The position numbers and the translations under genes are program-made. This document shows, in pieces, positions 27,291-37,420 of a stretch of 64,000 nt of DNA. Source of the DNA: Oceanospirillum maris DSM 6286 (GTDB taxonomy: Bacteria; Pseudomonadota; Gammaproteobacteria; Pseudomonadales; Halomonadaceae); contig NZ_AUGW01000019.1 of assembly GCF_000422865.1 (NCBI RefSeq), positions 1-64,000 on the forward strand, read 5' to 3'. A model generated the notes under the pieces. The model saw only the letters and a list, made by a program, of their open reading frames with translations. It ran no database searches and was not told the origin of the DNA. Position 1 is the first letter of the stretch; every line of letters starts with the position of its first letter.

Positions 27291-30200
27291 ATGGTGCGCA
27301 AGCTGGCGAGTACTCTTGCGACGGTGGGCATGTTAACAAGTCCACTGGCGTTTGCTTTAGGACTCGGAGAAGCCGAGTTACTTTCATCACTGAATCAGCC
27401 TTTTAAGGCCAAAATTCAACTGGCTCAAACCCAAGGGGTTTCAGCTGAAGATATCCGTGTACAACTTGCGGATGAGCGTGCTTTTGCTAAAGCAGGGCTG
27501 AATCGTGAGTTCTTTTTACGGGGTTTGAATTTTTCAGTTCGCTCCGGTGAAAACGGCCCTTATATTGAGCTTTCTAGCACTACGCCTGTTAAAGAACCGT
27601 TCTTAAATTTTCTATTGGAAGTTGAGTGGCCGAAAGGTCAGTTGATGCGGGAATATACCTTCCTTCTTGACCCTCCAACATACAATAGCTCATCGGCACA
27701 GCAAGTCTCTAAGACAGCCGCTACGGCTAATAAGGCGATAAAAACCAGCAAAGCGGTAAAAGAAGGTGCCCACCGTATTAAGGTTGGCCCAACAGACACC
27801 CTGTGGAGCTTGGCGCGTAAAAATCGTCCTAGTTCTAAAGTAACGATCAAACAAGCTATGTTGGCTATTCAGGACGCTAACCCTGATGCTTTCCCAACAG
27901 GCAATATCAATAACATGGAAGCAGGCAGTACTATTCTGATTCCAAGTATGAGTGCGATGACTCAGCGCTCTAAAACGGATGCTATTCGAGAAGTTGCTCG
28001 TCAGAATAAATCCTGGGTTAGCTTTAAAGCACGGTCTGTTACAGCGGCGCCAAAAGCAACACCAAAAGGCGCAACGCCTAAAACGACCAATTCTGCTAAT
28101 ACCGCGCCCCTGAAGCTCGTAGCGGAAGATTCGGCGACAACATCTGATAGTGCTGCGACAGCAAGTAAAGAGTTGGCTTTAAGCCGAGAAAAACTTGATC
28201 AATCGGCCCGAGAGAAACAGGAGCTGACAAGTCGTTTAAATGAGCTGCAAAAGCAAGTTAGCACGCTGCAGAAACTGGTTAAGCTGAAAGATGAGCAGCT
28301 AGCGGCGATGGAAACGATGCTGGCGAAGCAAAACCAGCTGTTATCGGGTAAAAATGTTTCGGTAGAAGATGCGGATACAAGAAGCCCGTCTGATGCTAAT
28401 GACGAAGCTCAGCTTAATGAGCCTCCGCTAGCGAGTACTGCTTCAGCGGCGGTAACAGGGAAGGTAGGTGCGGGTGCCATTGGGTTGGATCTAGCTGCAG
28501 CTTCTCAGAAGCAAACAGAGGATGCTTCTACGATGGACTCTGAGCCAGAAGTTGAACCTGAGCCGGTGAAATCGTTCTCTCTGGATAAGCAGGAATCACA
28601 AGAGCTTGATCCTTCCTCTTTTCTAGTCGACAACCTACAGAAACATGCCGTTGTAATTGGTGGAGCTGTAGCCGGTATCTTTGGTTTGATTTTGCTGGTG
28701 ATGATGCTACGTCGACGCAGTAAAGCGATAAAAGAGAGTAGTAAGCGAACTGAAGATAGTTCTGATAACAGTGATTTAGCCGCAGGTGCTATCACTGGTG
28801 CTGCCGGCTTAACGGCCTTGGATTCAATGGCTGATGACGGTTTAGATCTGGATGATAGCTTAGATCTAGATGATGATTTAGATGACAACTTAGATTTGAA
28901 TGATGACTTGGATAGTAGTCTAGACAGTGATCTAGATGAAAGTTCTCTATCTGGGTCGAATGATCTGGATTTAGGATTAGATGATTTAGGTCTTGATGAT
29001 CTAAGTCTTGATGATCTGGGCGAGCCGGATGCTGTTGCTTCCGCTTCTACGGGTGATGTTGATGACCTGGGTGGCTTTGATCTTGGGGATGATACGGATT
29101 TAGATGATGAGCTGAGCTTGGATGACTTAGATTTTCCTGAGGACTTCGATCTCGGTGATTTGGATGAAGACGGGGAGACTGAAGCCCCTTTCGTTCAAGC
29201 TGAGCTGACGAATGACGCCGTATCAACAAAGGATGCTGATACAGGTGAGTCGGTTCAGGATAATCTCATTGATTTAGAATTAGAAAATATTGAAGCGCAA
29301 GGGATTGCAGCAGAAGATGTTGAGCCGCTGACTTTAGATCCAGAGACGGCTTTAGAGTCCTCTCGAAATGCTGAAGTGGATGTTGAACCTCTTATTTCGG
29401 ATACGGCTTCGGATACGGCTTTAGAAAGATCTAGAAATGCTGAAGTTGATATTGAACCGCCTATTTCAGAATCTTCAGAACCTGCTTTAGAATCTTCTAG
29501 AAGTTCAGTGGGTAATAGCGACAGCGCTGATGATAGCTTGGAATTGTCGGATTTAGATGACGAGATTATTGAGCTAGAAGGCGATGATCTTGGAAGCTTT
29601 GATGCTGATGATTTAGATAATAGCGTTTTAGCTGGTGAGGATGATTCATCTGATACTGTCGTCAATGCTATTGGCAATGATATTGCGACCAGCAACCTTG
29701 ATGCAGGTGATGACGATATTCTTGCTGCGTTAGCCGATGAAATACCTGCTGTAGATCTACCTGCTGTAGATTTACCTGACACGCTAGACTTAGAAGATTT
29801 AGATTTAGGTGACAACCTTAATTCAAATAGCAGTTTGGGTTCAGATGATATTTTGGATTTAGATAGTCTGAACGACATGGGTGAGCTCGGTGATGATGTA
29901 TCCGCTGATGAGCAAGCGGATCTTGATCAACAGGCAGACCTTGAGCCTTCTGCTGCACCTGAAGAGTCCAGTGTTATTGCTGAGGCAGAGTCTTACCGTG
30001 AGCTAGGCCTCTTTGAACAGGCGGCGGCGCTATTGCAGGGGACTCTGAGTGATAACCCTAACGATAATGATCTTAGGCTCAAATTTATGGAAGTATTGGT
30101 TGATCTTGGCGATGAGGCGACCTTTGACCATGAGCTGCGTCAGTTGCAAACAGTTGGTGATGCTAAAGCGTTAACGGCTGCAATGGCGTTGCAGCAAGAG

Positions 30201-30878
30201 CTATACAAAAAAATGACATCTAATGACTCTAGGCTGGAAACTGGGCTAGATGATTTAAATGATATTTTAGATTTAAATGGCGAAGATCAATCGGTAGAGT
30301 CAAACGCGAGTATTGATCTTGACCTGAATAGTGAGTTAGACGCTCTGGAAAGAGACTTTAATCGTTATGCAGAGAAAGGTGAGTCCGATGATGATTTGCT
30401 GGATCTCGATGATATTGATTTTGAACTGACAGATCTTGATCTCAGTGACGATATCAGCGATGACGAGCCTATGATTAATCTAAACCCAGTGGATTTGGGC
30501 GAACCTGAGACTCTAGATCAGGGTGATTTTGAGTTAACAGACCTGACTGCTGAAACGGATGATCTGGGGGATAGTCTCAATGATGATATTGTTGATTTGT
30601 CACCGCATATTGATGATAGTGATGATCTGGCTGACTTAGGTGAGTTATCTGATATTTCTTTTGATGACCCATCTGAAGGCTCCGATGATCAGTTGAGTCT
30701 TGATGATCTTTTAGATGAGAATGATGACCCTGCGATTAAGCTGGATCTGGCCCGAGCCTATGTTGATATGGGGAATACCGTATCAGCTTTAGAGGCCTTG
30801 AAAGATGTACTTAATCGAGGTGACGCTGATCAAAAAGATACCGCTAAAGAGCTTATTGCCACGCTCCAGCGTGATTAA
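27291..30878 (+). CDS. fimV: FimV-like polar hub protein
   Basis: FimV is an inner-membrane, peptidoglycan-binding polar organiser needed for type IV pili and twitching in Pseudomonas. The 1195-residue protein has a signal peptide (ATVGMLTSPLAFALGLG) and a conserved N-terminal domain to about 130. A LysM motif follows at about 160-215 (RIKVGPTDTLWSLARKNRP), then a coiled coil at about 295-345. One membrane helix lies at about 455-475 (VVIGGAVAGIFGLILLVMML). A very acidic Asp/Leu-rich cytoplasmic region follows with many LDLDD-type repeats. A TPR segment (YRELGLFEQAAALLQ) and the C-terminal FimV motif (KLDLARAYVDMGNTVSALEAL) complete it. It is large but within family range. Confidence 0.93.
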   Translation: MVRKLASTLATVGMLTSPLAFALGLGEAELLSSLNQPFKAKIQLAQTQGVSAEDIRVQLADERAFAKAGLNREFFLRGLNFSVRSGENGPYIELSSTTPVKEPFLNFLLEVEWPKGQLMREYTFLLDPPTYNSSSAQQVSKTAATANKAIKTSKAVKEGAHRIKVGPTDTLWSLARKNRPSSKVTIKQAMLAIQDANPDAFPTGNINNMEAGSTILIPSMSAMTQRSKTDAIREVARQNKSWVSFKARSVTAAPKATPKGATPKTTNSANTAPLKLVAEDSATTSDSAATASKELALSREKLDQSAREKQELTSRLNELQKQVSTLQKLVKLKDEQLAAMETMLAKQNQLLSGKNVSVEDADTRSPSDANDEAQLNEPPLASTASAAVTGKVGAGAIGLDLAAASQKQTEDASTMDSEPEVEPEPVKSFSLDKQESQELDPSSFLVDNLQKHAVVIGGAVAGIFGLILLVMMLRRRSKAIKESSKRTEDSSDNSDLAAGAITGAAGLTALDSMADDGLDLDDSLDLDDDLDDNLDLNDDLDSSLDSDLDESSLSGSNDLDLGLDDLGLDDLSLDDLGEPDAVASASTGDVDDLGGFDLGDDTDLDDELSLDDLDFPEDFDLGDLDEDGETEAPFVQAELTNDAVSTKDADTGESVQDNLIDLELENIEAQGIAAEDVEPLTLDPETALESSRNAEVDVEPLISDTASDTALERSRNAEVDIEPPISESSEPALESSRSSVGNSDSADDSLELSDLDDEIIELEGDDLGSFDADDLDNSVLAGEDDSSDTVVNAIGNDIATSNLDAGDDDILAALADEIPAVDLPAVDLPDTLDLEDLDLGDNLNSNSSLGSDDILDLDSLNDMGELGDDVSADEQADLDQQADLEPSAAPEESSVIAEAESYRELGLFEQAAALLQGTLSDNPNDNDLRLKFMEVLVDLGDEATFDHELRQLQTVGDAKALTAAMALQQELYKKMTSNDSRLETGLDDLNDILDLNGEDQSVESNASIDLDLNSELDALERDFNRYAEKGESDDDLLDLDDIDFELTDLDLSDDISDDEPMINLNPVDLGEPETLDQGDFELTDLTAETDDLGDSLNDDIVDLSPHIDDSDDLADLGELSDISFDDPSEGSDDQLSLDDLLDENDDPAIKLDLARAYVDMGNTVSALEALKDVLNRGDADQKDTAKELIATLQRD
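29335..29510 (+). repeat. Imperfect coding repeats in fimV
   Basis: Three consecutive copies of a unit of the form A-L-E-S-S-R-N-A-E-V-D-V-E-P-x-I-S occur in the acidic cytoplasmic part of FimV, about 20-22 residues apart. They are similar at DNA level too, so recent duplication is likely. Confidence 0.7.
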
Positions 30879-30902
30879 CTGTCACGTTTAAAGATAACCG
30901 CT

Positions 30903-30926
30903 CGGGTCTGACTTAGGTTAGGCCCG
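30903..30926 (+). terminator. Weak hairpin between fimV and truA
   Basis: CGGGTCTGAC pairs with GTTAGGCCCG with two G-T wobbles around loop TTAG. Only a weak T-rich stretch follows. It may be an attenuator for readthrough into truA. Confidence 0.4.
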
Positions 30927-30980
30927 TTGCTGTTTATATCTCCCCTTGTTTTGTTGCTGATAGGATTTTTTTCTTCTGCT

Positions 30981-31829
30981 ATGAGTCGTCTACCTGTAAT
31001 CCCTAATGATAATGGTCGCGCTGGCCGTTATGCGATGTGTGTTGAATATAATGGTGCAGATTACCATGGATGGCAGACACAGGAATCTGGTGTTAGAAGT
31101 GTGCAAGAAACACTAGAAAAGGCACTCAGTAAGGTAGCTAATGAGCCCATTCGTGTACTCTGTTCTGGCAGAACGGATACTGGCGTTCATGCCTCTTCTC
31201 AAATTGTACATTTTGATTCATCGGCTGCCCGGTCGAGTAAATCTTGGGTTTACGGCTGTAACACCTACCTACCTGACGATGTTGTTGTCCGCTGGGCTGT
31301 ACCTGTTGATAGTGAATTCCATGCTCGTTATTCTGCAACGTCTCGCCGGTATCGTTATGTGATGTACAACCATCGTGTTCGTCCTGCCTTAATGTCGGAT
31401 CAAATGACGTGGATAAACCGCCCTCTGAATGCTGAAAAAATGCATTGTGCGGTTCAGCATCTTCTTGGGGAGAATGATTTCACATCCTTCCGGGCTGCAG
31501 GTTGCCAGTCCAATACGCCGTGGCGTAATATTATGTCGGCTAACGTATTCCGTAGAGGCGCTTTTGTTGTCCTTGAAATACAGGCGAATGCTTTTTTACA
31601 TCACATGATACGTAATATTGTTGGGGCGTTGCTCCCTGTGGGTATGGAAGACAAACCTGTTGAATGGCTTGCAGAGTTATTGGCGCTTAAGAATCGATGC
31701 AAAGCGGGGGTTACTGCACCGCCTAACGGCCTCTATTTTGTTGAAGCAGAGTACCCTGAGCACTTTAATTTGCCATCATTAGAGCTTGGCCCTCATTTTT
31801 TGACTCTTTTAGGTTCTGAGAATATATAA
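30981..31829 (+). CDS. truA: tRNA pseudouridine(38-40) synthase
   Basis: TruA modifies U38-U40 in the anticodon arm of tRNAs. The product shows the opening CVEYNGADYHGWQTQ, the catalytic aspartate in SGRTDTGVHASSQIVHFD, and the late FLHHMIRNIVGALLPVG. I chose ATG 30981 (282 residues), since the in-frame extension to TTG 30927 encodes an unrelated hydrophobic stretch lying over the fimV hairpin. An AGGA site is 15 bases upstream, longer than ideal, so the start is not certain. trpF begins 3 bases after the stop, forming the truA-trpF arrangement found in pseudomonads. Confidence 0.93.
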   Translation: MSRLPVIPNDNGRAGRYAMCVEYNGADYHGWQTQESGVRSVQETLEKALSKVANEPIRVLCSGRTDTGVHASSQIVHFDSSAARSSKSWVYGCNTYLPDDVVVRWAVPVDSEFHARYSATSRRYRYVMYNHRVRPALMSDQMTWINRPLNAEKMHCAVQHLLGENDFTSFRAAGCQSNTPWRNIMSANVFRRGAFVVLEIQANAFLHHMIRNIVGALLPVGMEDKPVEWLAELLALKNRCKAGVTAPPNGLYFVEAEYPEHFNLPSLELGPHFLTLLGSENI

Positions 31830-31832
31830 GCC

Positions 31833-32450
31833 ATGAAGCGAACTCGTGTTAAGATCTGTGGGATAACCCGCATTGAAGATGCTCTTGAGGCGATAAAAGC
31901 AGGGGCTGATGCCTTAGGTTTCGTTTTTTATAAGCCAAGTCCTCGCTATATTACACCAGAGCGTGCGGCTGATATTATCCGTCAGCTGCCACCATTTGTG
32001 ACCACTGTTGCACTTTTTGTTAATGAACCAGAAGAGGATATTTATCGTATCCTAAGTACAACTCGGTGTGATCTGCTTCAATTTCATGGTGATGAGTCGC
32101 CAGATTTTTGTGAGAGTTTCAATCGACCATGGATCAAAGCACTGCGGGTTAAAGACGCTAAAACGCTATCTGAACAACTATTACAGTACACGGGCGCTAG
32201 GGCTTTACTGCTTGATAGTTATCGTGCAGGAGTTCCTGGTGGAACGGGAGAAACCTTTAACTGGGAACTTATTCCGAGCCACCCTCCACGCCCTATTATT
32301 CTTGCTGGAGGTTTAACTCCAGACAATATCAGCACCGCCGTACAGCAACTCCAACCCTATGGGGTTGATGTCTCCGGTGGTGTTGAAGCCCAGAAAGGGA
32401 TCAAAGATCCCGTTAAAATTCATGCATTTATTAGAGGTGCAAATCCGTGA
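31833..32450 (+). CDS. trpF: Phosphoribosylanthranilate isomerase
   Basis: TrpF catalyses the Amadori rearrangement of N-(5-phosphoribosyl)anthranilate in tryptophan synthesis. The 205-residue TIM barrel starts [13 protein letters not shown], with the catalytic Cys in KICGIT. The other typical blocks are [21 protein letters not shown] and GGLTPDNI, and the last strand has DVSGGVE. It is stand-alone, not fused to trpC, as in pseudomonads. Its last four bases overlap the trpB GTG start, so translation of the two is coupled. Confidence 0.96.
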   Translation: MKRTRVKICGITRIEDALEAIKAGADALGFVFYKPSPRYITPERAADIIRQLPPFVTTVALFVNEPEEDIYRILSTTRCDLLQFHGDESPDFCESFNRPWIKALRVKDAKTLSEQLLQYTGARALLLDSYRAGVPGGTGETFNWELIPSHPPRPIILAGGLTPDNISTAVQQLQPYGVDVSGGVEAQKGIKDPVKIHAFIRGANP

Positions 32451-33667
32451 CCAAGGCAAACACCTATGCTGAGCTGCTACAACTGCCGGATGATAAAGGC
32501 CACTTCGGCCCTTATGGCGGTCGCTTTGTTTCAGAAACGCTAAGCCATGCGTTAGAAGAGCTAGAAAATACCTATAAGAAATTGTCACAAGACCCTGATT
32601 TTCAGGCTGAGTTTGATAAGGATCTTGCTCACTATGTGGGTCGTCCTTCACCCCTTTACCACGCAGAACGATGGTCACGGATACTGGGTGGTGCACAGAT
32701 TTTCCTAAAGCGTGAAGACTTAAACCATACTGGTGCTCATAAAATAAACAACACCATTGGGCAAGCTTTACTGGCTAAATATACCGGTAAGCCTCGGGTT
32801 ATTGCAGAAACTGGAGCGGGGCAGCATGGTGTTGCAACGGCGACTGTTGCTGCTCGTTTAGGGCTTGAGTGTGAAATCTTTATGGGGGCCGAAGATGTTA
32901 AGCGCCAGTCCCTAAACGTTTACCGAATGAAATTGCTGGGCGCTAAAGTAACGGCCGTTGAGTCTGGCTCAAAAACCCTAAAAGACGCGATGAATGAAGC
33001 ACTTCGCGACTGGGTAACCAATGTTGAGAACACCTTTTATATCATAGGAACCGTTGCTGGCCCGCACCCTTATCCTATGCTGGTACGTGATTTTAACTCC
33101 GTAATTGGCCGCGAGGCTCGCGAGCAAAGTCTGACGCAAAACGGTCGTCTGCCGGATGCACTCGTTGCCTGCGTTGGTGGCGGTTCTAATGCAATGGGGT
33201 TATTTTATCCTTTCTTGCAAGATGAAGCGGTGGCCATGTACGGTGTTGAGGCAGGTGGTGACGGTATAGAAACGGGTCGCCATGCTGCGCCTTTATGTGT
33301 GGGTGAACCAGGTGTTTTACACGGCAATCGTACGTACTTAATGCAGGATAATGACGGCCAGATTGTCGAGACGCATTCGGTATCGGCAGGCTTGGATTAC
33401 CCTGGTGTTGGCCCTGAGCATGCTTACCTGAAAGATATTGGTCGTGTGAACTATGTCGCGGCAAATGATGAGGAAGTATTGAGTGCATTCCGTGAGCTAA
33501 CGCGCATAGAAGGTATTATGCCTGCGCTGGAAAGCAGCCATGCTTTGGCCTACGGACGTAAACTGGCTCAAACGATGACACCCGATCAGCATATTATTAT
33601 CAACTTGTCAGGCCGTGGAGATAAAGATATTCACACGGTTGCAGGTATCGACGGAATTACGGTGTGA
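32447..33667 (+). CDS. trpB: Tryptophan synthase beta subunit
   Basis: TrpB condenses indole with serine using pyridoxal phosphate. The 406-residue product has [10 protein letters not shown] near the start, the PLP lysine in [15 protein letters not shown], the phosphate-binding GGGSNAMG and the GEPGVLHG block. It starts with GTG inside the trpF stop region (GTGA overlap) and its own stop overlaps the region of the trpA start. The trio trpF-trpB-trpA thus forms one tightly packed unit behind truA. No separate promoter or attenuator is evident in front of it. Confidence 0.97.
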   Translation: MTKANTYAELLQLPDDKGHFGPYGGRFVSETLSHALEELENTYKKLSQDPDFQAEFDKDLAHYVGRPSPLYHAERWSRILGGAQIFLKREDLNHTGAHKINNTIGQALLAKYTGKPRVIAETGAGQHGVATATVAARLGLECEIFMGAEDVKRQSLNVYRMKLLGAKVTAVESGSKTLKDAMNEALRDWVTNVENTFYIIGTVAGPHPYPMLVRDFNSVIGREAREQSLTQNGRLPDALVACVGGGSNAMGLFYPFLQDEAVAMYGVEAGGDGIETGRHAAPLCVGEPGVLHGNRTYLMQDNDGQIVETHSVSAGLDYPGVGPEHAYLKDIGRVNYVAANDEEVLSAFRELTRIEGIMPALESSHALAYGRKLAQTMTPDQHIIINLSGRGDKDIHTVAGIDGITV

Positions 33668-33675
33668 GGCTGATG

Positions 33676-34479
33676 ATGACACGTACAGAAGAAAAATTTG
33701 CCGCACTTAATGCTGCTGGTAAAAAAGCGCTGATTCCTTATATCACCGGTGGTGATCCAAAGCCTGAATATACTGAAGCCTTGATGCATGCATTGGTTGA
33801 TGCGGGTGCTGATATGATTGAATTGGGTATGCCATTTTCTGATCCGATGGCAGATGGACCCGTTATTCAAAAAGCTTGCGAGCGAGCGTTGGCATCGGGT
33901 GCTAGTGTTCAAGGTATCTTGGATATTGTTGAGTTTTTCCGTAAAAAAGATAGCACGACCCCCGTTATTTTAATGGGGTATCTAAACCCCGTTGAACATA
34001 TGGGGTATAAAACTTTTGCGGCTAACGCTAAAAAAGCCGGTGTTGATGGTGTTTTACTGGTGGATCTTCCTCCAGAGGAAGCTGATGACGTGGTTCCGGT
34101 CTTTAAAGAATCCGGTATTGATACGATTTTTCTAATTGCCCCTACCACAACAGCGCAACGAGCGGCTAAAATAGCAGCCTATGCATCGGGTTATATCTAT
34201 TACGTTTCTGTAAAAGGTGTTACTGGTTCTGCAACGTTAGATGTTGCTGAGGTTGGCGAGAAGCTTTCAGGCTTGCGGAAATTAACCGATGTGCCACTGG
34301 CTGTTGGTTTTGGTATTCGCGACGGTGCTTCTGCAGCGGCTGTAGGTCAAGTTGCCGATGGTGTTATTGTTGGCAGCGTGTTGGTTAACTGCATTGCAGA
34401 GTTTGCCCAGGAGCCTGAAAAAATTGCGCCAGCCCTACAAAAGCACATAAAAGCGATGCGCGAAGCGATGGATGCTTAA
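33676..34479 (+). CDS. trpA: Tryptophan synthase alpha subunit
   Basis: TrpA cleaves indole-3-glycerol phosphate and passes indole to TrpB. The alpha/beta barrel begins [21 protein letters not shown]. The catalytic glutamate is in [31 protein letters not shown] holds the second catalytic aspartate region, and the phosphate site GFGIRDG follows. GTG 33664, ATG 33673 and ATG 33676 are possible starts; the last is best spaced from GTGAGG. It ends the trp unit. A 157-base spacer with a strong hairpin leads to accD. Confidence 0.96.
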   Translation: MTRTEEKFAALNAAGKKALIPYITGGDPKPEYTEALMHALVDAGADMIELGMPFSDPMADGPVIQKACERALASGASVQGILDIVEFFRKKDSTTPVILMGYLNPVEHMGYKTFAANAKKAGVDGVLLVDLPPEEADDVVPVFKESGIDTIFLIAPTTTAQRAAKIAAYASGYIYYVSVKGVTGSATLDVAEVGEKLSGLRKLTDVPLAVGFGIRDGASAAAVGQVADGVIVGSVLVNCIAEFAQEPEKIAPALQKHIKAMREAMDA

Positions 34480-34583
34480 AAACACGCTTATTTACTTTAT
34501 GTGATTGGTGCAGATTTGGTATATTGCTTCTACGCTAAAAGAACTTCCTTTTAAGAGGTTCTCTTCACAAAAAGACTCGCTGC

Positions 34584-34603
34584 TGGCCGCCCAAGGGCGG
34601 CCA
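34584..34603 (+). promoter_or_regulatory. GC-rich hairpin in the accD leader
   Basis: TGGCCGCCC and GGGCGGCCA are perfectly complementary over 9 bases with only AA between them, so as RNA the inner pairs must open to form a loop. No T tract follows. It sits 33 bases before the accD ATG. As DNA it is a near-perfect palindrome and may be a binding site; as RNA it could affect accD translation. Confidence 0.55.
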
Positions 34604-34636
34604 TGCTGTTATACGGAATGACAGAAGTAAATACTT

Positions 34637-35497
34637 ATGAGCTGGCTCGAAAAAATTGTACCGTCGATCGTACGTTCTGATCGTAATCGCCGCACGAACA
34701 TCCCTGAAGGTCTGTGGCGTAAGTGCCCTAAATGTGAAACTGTCCTCTATCGTCCAGAGTTAGAGAAAAGCCACAATGTGTGCACCAAGTGTGATCACCA
34801 TATGCGTCTTACCGCCCGTAAACGCCTAGGCATGTTCTTAGATGAAAGTGGCCGCACTGAGCTATTTTCTGATATCGAGCCAGTTGATCGCCTGAAGTTC
34901 AAAGATTCGAAGAAATATAAAGATCGCCTTGCTGCGGCACAACGTGATACCGAAGAGAAAGACGCGCTAATCGTTATGCGTGGGTCGGTTCAAGGTGTTG
35001 AGGTTGTTGCCTGCTCCTTTGAGTTTAGCTTTATGGGCGGCTCTATGGGTTCTGTGGTAGGACAGCGCTTTGTAAAAGCCGCTGAACTTGCATTAGCAGA
35101 AGGTATTCCGTTTATCTGTTTCTCCGCCAGTGGTGGTGCGCGTATGCAGGAAGCTTTGTTCTCTCTGATGCAGATGGCTCGTACCAGTGCTGCTCTTGAG
35201 AAGCTTAAGCAAGCCGGTATTCCTTATATTTCGGTACTGACCGACCCTGTTTATGGTGGCGTATCTGCAAGTTTAGCCATGTTGGGTGACTTGAATATTG
35301 CGGAGCCATTTGCTCTATGTGGTTTTGCTGGCCCCCGTGTTATCGAGCAAACAGTACGTGAGAAACTGCCTGAAGGTTTTCAGCGCAGCGAATTCCTGCT
35401 AGAACACGGCACTGTCGATATGATTATCCACCGTAATGAGCTGCGTGAACGTATCTCATCTATCTTGCGTAAACTCACGGCCATGCCTGTAAACTGA
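34637..35497 (+). CDS. accD: Acetyl-CoA carboxylase carboxyltransferase subunit beta
   Basis: AccD pairs with AccA to transfer the carboxyl group from biotin carboxyl carrier protein to acetyl-CoA, starting fatty-acid synthesis. The 286-residue protein has the N-terminal zinc ribbon with Cys30, Cys33, Cys49 and Cys52 (CPKC, CTKC). The crotonase-like carboxyltransferase domain includes [16 protein letters not shown] and [18 protein letters not shown]. In E. coli the zinc ribbon lets the enzyme bind its own mRNA. The hairpin in the leader here could be relevant, which is inference. folC follows after 14 bases. Confidence 0.97.
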   Translation: MSWLEKIVPSIVRSDRNRRTNIPEGLWRKCPKCETVLYRPELEKSHNVCTKCDHHMRLTARKRLGMFLDESGRTELFSDIEPVDRLKFKDSKKYKDRLAAAQRDTEEKDALIVMRGSVQGVEVVACSFEFSFMGGSMGSVVGQRFVKAAELALAEGIPFICFSASGGARMQEALFSLMQMARTSAALEKLKQAGIPYISVLTDPVYGGVSASLAMLGDLNIAEPFALCGFAGPRVIEQTVREKLPEGFQRSEFLLEHGTVDMIIHRNELRERISSILRKLTAMPVN

Positions 35498-35511
35498 GCT
35501 TTAGCTGATTA

Positions 35512-36864
35512 ATGAACACCCAATCCGGTACTTTGATCGCCGGTATGCAAACCCCTGAATCCCAGGGGTTTGCTGCTGAAACGGCATCACTTTCTGAGTG
35601 GCTTGGCTATTTAGAAGCTCTACATCCTTCAGAGATTGACCTTGGCCTTGATCGTTTGCGACAGGTGGCCGAATGTCTGCAGGTCACGACGTTACCTTGT
35701 AAGGTGATAACAGTGGCGGGCACGAATGGCAAAGGCTCCACGGTTGCTTTGCTTGAAAGTGTTTTGCGCAGGGCTGGTTATCGAACTGGGTGTTACACCT
35801 CGCCACACTTTTTGCACTATAACGAGCGTATTGCTCTTAACGGTAAGCCGGTTTCCGATGCGCTAATCTGTGCAGCCTTTAGACAAATAGAGCGTGCAAG
35901 GGGTGATATCTCCTTAACGTATTTTGAATTTGGTACCTTGGCCTCATTTATTATCTTTGCCGAACAAAAGCCTGATATAGCGATTCTAGAGATCGGTTTA
36001 GGTGGGCGTTTGGATGCGGCAAATTTGATCGACCCTGATATCGCTATTGTGACTACGATCGCTTTAGACCACGAAAGCTGGTTAGGACATGATATTGCTC
36101 AGATTGGCCGTGAAAAAGCCGGTATTTTTCGACCAGGCAAGCCTGCGATTATAGGCTCTGAGACTCTTGTTAGCTCTGTTCGAGAAACGGCTGAAGTGAT
36201 TAAAACATCCTCGATTGACCAGCTGGGTGTCACCTATCGTTGGCAACAGACGAAGGACGGATGGAACTGGCAGCAGTTAAATCAAGCTGGAGATGTCACC
36301 TTGCAGTACTTGCAGTTGCCAGAGCTAAGCTTGCCAACGGACAACGCTGCGACGGTGATCCAGGCCTTACAATATCTTGATGCTATGGGTATAAAGATAC
36401 CAACGGTTGCCTTGTATGAAGGTTTAAAAGCGGCAAGTTTGACGGGCCGACTACAGCGTATAGGTCGATTTATGCTGGATGTTGCCCATAATCCCCATGC
36501 GGCAGAATACGTATCTAAGCGTTTGCCTGTTGTGAAAGGTCGCCGCGTTGCTTTGCTCGGTATGTTAGATGATAAAGATATTGAGTCTGTTTTAGATATT
36601 ATGGCGCCCTATTTTGATACTTGGTATCTGGCTCAGCTGGACGGGCCTCGGGCAACGGATGTCTCTCGAATAGAGGCGCACCTGTTAGGCCTTGGATGTG
36701 TTAATATTTGTACCTTCGATAATGTATCTTCTGCTTTAACCGGTGTCTTAGCGGATACCGATGATCAAGATCTCGTTTTTGTATTTGGCTCCTTCTATAC
36801 CGTAGCGGGTGTCTTAGCCGAGAAAGAGCGTCTACTTGTCTGTACATCGTACGAAAGGAACTGA
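35512..36864 (+). CDS. folC: Bifunctional dihydrofolate/folylpolyglutamate synthase
   Basis: FolC joins glutamate to dihydropteroate and extends polyglutamate tails of folates. The 450-residue Mur-ligase-family protein has the P-loop GTNGKGST at 70-77. ERIALNGKPVSD and LEIGLGGRLDAANLIDP follow, and the C-terminal domain has MLDVAHNPHAAEYV. The first 25 residues before LSEWLGYLEAL are unusual and may not all be translated; ATG 35545 is an alternative start. It is the second gene in accD-folC-dedD-cvpA-purF, the order also found in E. coli and Pseudomonas. Confidence 0.95.
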   Translation: MNTQSGTLIAGMQTPESQGFAAETASLSEWLGYLEALHPSEIDLGLDRLRQVAECLQVTTLPCKVITVAGTNGKGSTVALLESVLRRAGYRTGCYTSPHFLHYNERIALNGKPVSDALICAAFRQIERARGDISLTYFEFGTLASFIIFAEQKPDIAILEIGLGGRLDAANLIDPDIAIVTTIALDHESWLGHDIAQIGREKAGIFRPGKPAIIGSETLVSSVRETAEVIKTSSIDQLGVTYRWQQTKDGWNWQQLNQAGDVTLQYLQLPELSLPTDNAATVIQALQYLDAMGIKIPTVALYEGLKAASLTGRLQRIGRFMLDVAHNPHAAEYVSKRLPVVKGRRVALLGMLDDKDIESVLDIMAPYFDTWYLAQLDGPRATDVSRIEAHLLGLGCVNICTFDNVSSALTGVLADTDDQDLVFVFGSFYTVAGVLAEKERLLVCTSYERN

Positions 36865-36867
36865 CTT

Positions 36868-37365
36868 GTGAAATATGGCTTAAAACATCGAATTATCGGT
36901 GCCATTATTTTGCTCTCGCTTGCGGTTATTTTTCTGCCCATTTTACTGGATGGCGGAGCGCGACCTCAGCTACCCCAAACAACGACGCCAATTCCTGCTG
37001 CTCCACCAAAACCAGAATTAAAGGTTCGTGAGCCTGAGCCTAAAGATATGCCTTCTATTGTTAAGCCAGCACCTACCCGCGATAAGTGGCAGTCTGGACT
37101 AACTGAGCGCCATGACCTTGCTGCATGGACGTTACAGGCCGCTAGCTTTAAAGACGAAAACAATGCACTTAAACTGCGAGATCGTATTCGTGGTAAAGAG
37201 ATACGTTCTTATGTTCGTCAGCGGCCACCTTTCTTTGTTGTATACGCAGGACCTTTCTCTGATCCTAAAAGAGCCGAGCAAACCAAAGTGCAGTTAAAAG
37301 ACCTTTTTGGGATAAAGTCCTTGCTTATGGATTACGACCCTATGGCTGATGTCCGTGAATATTAA
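36868..37365 (+). CDS. dedD: DedD-like SPOR-domain cell division protein
   Basis: A 165-residue bitopic membrane protein. It has a short cytoplasmic start (KYGLKHR), one helix at about 8-27 (IIGAIILLSLAVIFLPILL), a Pro-rich periplasmic linker and a C-terminal SPOR domain from about 90. SPOR domains bind glycan strands lacking stem peptides at the septum, and DedD helps constriction in E. coli. GTG 36868 has AAAGGA 8 bases upstream and lies 3 bases after the folC stop. The synteny with folC and cvpA supports dedD. Confidence 0.92.
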   Translation: MKYGLKHRIIGAIILLSLAVIFLPILLDGGARPQLPQTTTPIPAAPPKPELKVREPEPKDMPSIVKPAPTRDKWQSGLTERHDLAAWTLQAASFKDENNALKLRDRIRGKEIRSYVRQRPPFFVVYAGPFSDPKRAEQTKVQLKDLFGIKSLLMDYDPMADVREY

Positions 37366-37420
37366 CCATTGATCGGTATGAGTAAAAGATCTGTCAAAAT
37401 GGTTTTTCTGAGGAGTTATT

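Noticed and set aside
28505-28888. A 127-codon minus-strand frame inside fimV
   Set aside because: Same cause as the frame above; Ser/Lys-rich without family features.
29255-29878. A 207-codon open frame on the minus strand inside fimV
   Set aside because: It is the Ser-rich mirror image of the Asp-rich fimV repeats and has no ribosome site; low-complexity coding sequence creates such frames.
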